A program made the position numbers and the translations under genes. A stretch of 64,000 nucleotides of DNA, taken from Odobenus rosmarus divergens (taxonomy: Eukaryota > Chordata > Mammalia > Carnivora > Odobenidae). Shown here piece after piece: positions 59,679-64,000 of the stretch. The notes beneath the pieces are model-generated. The model saw nothing but the letters and a program-made list of their open reading frames with translations. It had not been told where the DNA came from and made no database searches. Each line of letters starts with the position of its first letter. Within the stretch, counting starts at the first letter, position 1. The stretch is taken from assembly GCF_000321225.1 (NCBI RefSeq), contig NW_004450583.1, positions 1,218,192-1,282,191 of the forward strand, read 5' to 3'.

Positions 59679-59867
59679 GGGCGCCTGGGTGGCTCAGTTG
59701 GTTAAGCAACTGCCTTCGGCTCAGGTCATGATCCTGGAGTCCTGGGATCGAGTCCCGCATCGGGCTCCCCGCTCAGCGGGGAGTCTGCTTCTCCCTCTGA
59801 CCCTCTTCCCTCTCGCGCTCTCTATCTCTCATTCTCTCTCTCTCAAATAAATAAATAAAATTTAAAA
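59679..59867 (+). mobile_element. Can-SINE, very well preserved
   Basis: Head GGGCGCCTGGGTGGCTCAG, CTGCCTTCGGCTCAGGTC, GAGTCCCGCATCGGGCTCC, GCTCAGCGGGGAGTCTGC and AAATAAATAAATAAAAT. The exact 17-bp duplication AAAAATTCCTGTTATCT is at 59662-59678 and 59868-59884. Probably among the youngest insertions. Confidence 0.97.
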
Positions 59868-59884
59868 AAAAATTCCTGTTATCT

Positions 59885-62816
59885 AGTATGTCAAAAGTTC
59901 ATGTTTATTCCCCTTATTTTCATGCCATGGTGCAGATCCCAAAAACAAATAAAAATAGTTATTTGGTGTTTCGTGAATACTAGATTTTAATCTTATTAAG
60001 TAGTGGTTATGTATTTTATAAGGTTATCTTCTGTCATGGAGATACAAGTATTAAATATAACACTTTAGTTAAATTTATGTGCCATTACATTTTTCTCTGA
60101 TAGATTAAATATTTGTATTGAAAGTTTATTGCCATTTAGAATTGTATGCCTGTATGCCACTAATGATATTGATAAGTGATTTACAGTTACAATAAAATGT
60201 AATTATAATATGGGTGGACCTCATCTACTATAATTGATTAATTAGCTTATAATTAATGCAAACTGGTCTAAATTTTTATTGATTTTCAGTTTCTAATCAG
60301 TCTGACTTGAAGCAATATTGTTTATATTTTGTTTTTCTGCCTTAAAAATCTCTTAAATGTGGAAAGAAAACACTAAAATTATTCAAATGCAAAGTTAAAA
60401 GTATTCCATAATGTAAAAAAAAAAAAGCAATCTTGTTTTAGAAATGTTCAGTTTATTTGATTTTGTGTATAAAAGTTCCTTAGGGACTTAAAAAATGCTT
60501 TTCTGAAATTAAAAAAAGGCATAGAATAGAAATAAAGCTTTAAAAATGCTCTAAATCCTTTTGCATTAAAAAAAGGTTTTCATTTTTTAAAAAAAAAGCA
60601 TCACTTTTAAACAGTGCTTACAATATGTATTCAGCAATTGGTGTATGGATTATAATACAAGCAACTAAATCTCTGGCTTTACTTATTCTCTCTACTGATT
60701 ACTACTGTTGAGTAAGAAGTTTCATGTGGGAATAGGAAAAAGTGAACTCATCATTCCCCTGAGCATCTGGAATAAGTTCCTGCCAGAGGCAAGATAGTAA
60801 TTTTTATCTTTTTATCAGTGTCGCAAACCTTGTGCTGCCCTGAAGTGAATCACAGCCACAGACTCATTGACTCTCACAGAAAGATTCCAGTGTTTGTGTG
60901 ATTTCTTTTGTGGAAAAATTGCATGTCTTTGACTCCTACACAATTCCTTTATAAATAATAAAAATTTCCCCATGACACAGATCCTTCAACCTTAACATTT
61001 TTTGATAATTATCAATGAAGTCCTTGAATATTACTATTAAAACATTTGTGGTTTTGAATGAATATTACCTCTGAATACTGGTAATGTAAAAACATGAAGT
61101 TTATTTCAACTCTTCTGTGGCTCTTTAGAGAAAGACATCTTTTTGTATAGTCTTAAGAAAAACTTTGTAAACCTCTTAGATGATAGAAACAGTCATAACA
61201 AGTGACAGGTATGGTGGGAGCTCACAAGATAGAAGGTGTTCTCCATGCTCTGCCGTCAGGTAAGTAAGTGATCTTGGGGAAGTGCTTCAGCTTTTTAATC
61301 TATTCACTGATTATTTTAGTCTTGATTACTAAGGCTTATTATGGTTCCAAAATTTCATGGCATCTCTCCATTTTTCATTATATTGATTTTTTTTAAAAAC
61401 CGTATCAGATTCAAAGGGAATCTGGGAAAGTTCTATTAGCACTTAAATTAAATTTGAGTTGCTAGATATCTTATTGCTTCTCACTTTTCACTCACTGCTT
61501 CCACTGTGTGTGCTTATGATTATAGCCATATGCACTTAATGCATGAAGTCCAAGCAGAGGACTGTGGTAAATCACCAAAACTTCATTATAACTATTTATT
61601 CACTCTGTGGATTTGGTTGTACTGTGGTCAAATTTTTTCTAATTTTATATGCATATCTTGAGAATTTGTTACTTGGCCAAGCTCACGTGACTAGATACTG
61701 TGATAAGTAAGGCTAAGTGTTCAAGCCCAGCTTTCCTGACTAAATTTATTCCTACAAGTTAAACCACCTAGTTGCTTTTTCATCATTTCACTTTTTAGAA
61801 TTATTAACAAAGTATGTATATATCAGCTTTTTAAAAACTTCTCTGTCACTTGGAGGAATAATAAAATGACCCCAAAAAGGAAGAAAAACATCTTAGCTAA
61901 TATATATATACTTAGTCCTATGCAATCAAGAGTTAATGATACAATGTTTGTAGACTAGGCTTAATTTTGTTTTATTATAAGCCCCTTTGGGGTAGTAGTT
62001 ATTTAATATGGTTTTTATCTTCTTTAATGCTTAGATATTGCTAGAAATGTAGGGGGTGGGGCCAGGTGAGTTGGGAAAGATTTACAGATAGAATTTTCAG
62101 GAGCTGAACAGAACAGCGTATTGTCCTTAGAAGGTTTTTTAATATTATTGAAGTTTTTCATTAAGATATTTAGCTCTTACTCAGGACCATCTAATTTTTT
62201 CTTTCTATTACAATTTGGTCAGTTCTTTCTATCTTGTCTTCAGTTCAAATTGGACAGTTGGTCCATATTCTTTCTAATTTTCATTATGTTTAAAACTGAG
62301 GTTTCCTCATTTGTTGGTAAATATTAGGTACTATTTATAAATTCCCAATTCTTGGTTATAGAACTACTTATTTATCTTATCATATATCTAAATATATATG
62401 TCTGTCAATCCACACTAAGAAATACAGTTTACATCACTTCTATGGCTGCCTGTGTGTATATATTTAACTGAAATTTTTCATTAAATAATTTCTGCCCTTA
62501 GTACCTTGCAAGGCACTTTGGTTTTTTATTCTGTTCTATTAGTTATAAAAATGATGGTTGTGACCCATTACAGTTATCATCCTCCATTAGTGCCTCACAT
62601 ACTACTGCTTGAAAAGCATTGAAAGATGTTGATTAGTATAAATGGAAGAATATTCTCCATCTTGTTCACATAATAGATATTACTGGGTTATTTTATAAAA
62701 TATTCATTTCATAAGATGGTTTGTATCTTGTTATAAATATTAGAGTTTTCCTTTTTTAAAATTTTGTATCAAGTGAATCAAGAACCCTACTGTTCAGTAC
62801 ACCTTTAGCAAGCCTA
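59885..62816. other. Mostly unassigned intron; MIR traces at 61255-61340 and 61668-61745
   Basis: GTGATCTTGGGGAAGTGCTTC (sense) and CTTGGCCAAGCTCACGTGAC followed by GTTCAAGCCCAGC (antisense) are MIR-like. A possible cryptic exon at 61151-61259 is discussed in the findings. No confirmed exon or RNA. Confidence 0.45.
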
Positions 62817-62830
62817 TTTCAAGTCTTTCT

Positions 62831-63009
62831 TAAAAAAAAAAAAAGATTTTATTATTTATTAGAGAGAGAGAGAGAGAGCACAAGCGTGGGGAGTGGCAGG
62901 CAGAGGTAGAAGCAGACTTCCTGCTGAGCAAGGACCCTGATGTGGGACTCAATCATGACCTGAGCTGAAGGCAGACACTTAACCGACTGAGCCACCCAGT
63001 CGTCCCTTG
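62831..63009 (-). mobile_element. Can-SINE, antisense, with an A-run where poly-T is expected
   Basis: T, A13, GATTTTATTATTTATTAGAG, a GA-rich part, GCTGAGCAAGGACCCTGATG and the reversed head GAGCCACCCAGTCGTCCC. The exact 14-bp duplication TTTCAAGTCTTTCT is at 62817-62830 and 63010-63023. The homopolymer is on the unexpected strand. Confidence 0.94.
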
Positions 63010-63049
63010 TTTCAAGTCTTTCTGTCTCAGATAGTTACTCCATCCTTAT

Positions 63050-63180
63050 AATACTTCAATATAATTTCATTGCATCTGTTATTATCCCCATTTAGAGATG
63101 GAAAACTGAGTGTTGGGAGATAGCTGATAGATTTTTCATGTGCCTGCACAGTCTCTAAGCAAAGGCATTTACATTGCCAG
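63050..63180 (-). repeat. Possible MIR fragment, antisense
   Basis: TTATTATCCCCATTTAGAGATG followed by GAAAACTGAGTGTTGGGAG recalls the antisense MIR core. Short and diverged. Confidence 0.5.
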
Positions 63181-63359
63181 TGTTTTGTATAAGGAAAAAT
63201 TTCTGGATAGGCAAATAAGTAACATGTCCCTCCTTGGAGACATGCCAAAATTAAAAATAAAAGACCTCACCTTTCCCTTCCTGTAGATTTGCTTATATAC
63301 TAGAGTAATTGGTAATCTTTCTTTTTGGAGCAGAGTAGAAACCTTTAGAAGATGAGAGT

Positions 63360-63550
63360 TTCTTCGTTTTAGGATTACTCTCCTGTGCTGTTCTCTGCTG
63401 CACATGCCAGTAATATCCAGCCTTCATTGCATTGCCCCATGAGGATTGGAACTCAGGGATATAGCACTAAGTTATTGCTCTGGCTGCTGTCTTTGCCATG
63501 AGCAATAAATTGTCTTTGTCTCTGATCCAGAGGTCTCATGTCCTTATGTC
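63360..63550 (+). mobile_element. Partial LTR-like 3' part with polyadenylation module
   Basis: Contains TTTGCCATGAGCAATAAATTG then CTCTGATCCAGAGGTCTCATG (63495-63540), closely resembling the module at 52544-52592. Probably the R/U5 part of an ERV1-type LTR in sense orientation. The 5' limit is unclear, and no coding remnant is present. Confidence 0.5.
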
Positions 63551-63554
63551 ACTC

Positions 63555-63579
63555 TGTGTGTGTGTGTGTGTGTGTGTGT
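63555..63579. repeat. (TG)n microsatellite
   Basis: About 12 uninterrupted TG units directly after the LTR-like segment. Confidence 0.97.
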
Positions 63580-63589
63580 AGAGAAAAAA

Positions 63590-64000
63590 AGAGAAAGAAA
63601 CAGGCAGACACTGGCTAATTTGTTAGACCCTTGATGGTTTCTGAATTAATACTTGTTTATAGGAAGTGCAGGCCTGTGCAGTTAGTAAGTAGCAGAACTG
63701 CAGTTTGGCTTTAAAGCCTTACATAGGTGGATAACATACCTAGGAAATATAGTGCTAATGACTAGAATTTGGCATAAGCAGATAACATAAATATTCTATC
63801 ACATTTGCACGTTTATGATCTCTGACTGAATATTTTCTCTCCACCCCTATATGTTAAACTAAAAAAAGGTGGTAGGCCGAGATTGGGATATCTAGAGGTG
63901 AAATTCTATTTATATGGGTAAAATTTTGTATAAATATGTACATATATTTCATAATACACTTAAAAATAAGTATAATCACCTTTAATAATAATTCATTAAA
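63590..64000. other. Unassigned intron
   Basis: No gene or named repeat recognised up to the window end. Confidence 0.4.

Overview
This window is intronic mammalian DNA. The repeats place it in a caniform carnivore: about thirty tRNA-Lys-derived Can-SINEs (SINEC), whose heads read GGCGCCTGGGTGGCTCAG, and carnivore-specific LINE-1 3' ends. The SINE type looks arctoid (bear, pinniped or mustelid) rather than dog. That last step is recall of consensus sequences and was not computed.

The only functional coding sequence I can support is one 79-nt internal exon of adenosine kinase (ADK) on the + strand at 24240-24318. It has a good acceptor and a weak donor. It encodes the segment containing HAGGSTQNS, part of the adenosine-binding PfkB-type fold. 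All remaining sequence reads as the two very large introns around it: about 24.2 kb upstream and 39.7 kb downstream, both continuing beyond the window. I saw no other ADK exon.

Layout. 1-560: remnant of a hAT transposase gene. 560-24239: upstream intron, with a young 5'-truncated L1 (2917-3230), an assembly gap in SINE sequence (4625-4674), antisense L1s (4785-6310, 10830-11670), an inverted SINE pair (11229-11575), a sense L1 (16865-17672), a GT microsatellite, an L1 3' end (19565-20195) and an MLT1-type LTR (22340-22775). 24319-64000: downstream intron, with LTRs, a nested L1/LTR/SINE block (27550-29058), an RPS27 processed pseudogene (37485-37822), a sense L1 carrying two SINEs at one site (41565-43995), an old L1 (48840-49620), an antisense L1 split by an LTR-like element (52065-54150), an L1 3' end (55140-56135) and further SINEs. 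Old MIR and L2 pieces occur throughout.

No prokaryotic-style operon, CRISPR array or new multigene system is present. The points worth a second look concern mobile-element mechanics: a SINE that seems to have carried 3' flanking DNA, two SINEs in one target site, a SINE with a homopolymer on the unexpected strand, a hairpin-forming SINE pair, and a possible cryptic exon. Open reading frames of 60-150 codons elsewhere fall mostly in repeats or low-complexity intron and do not look like genes.
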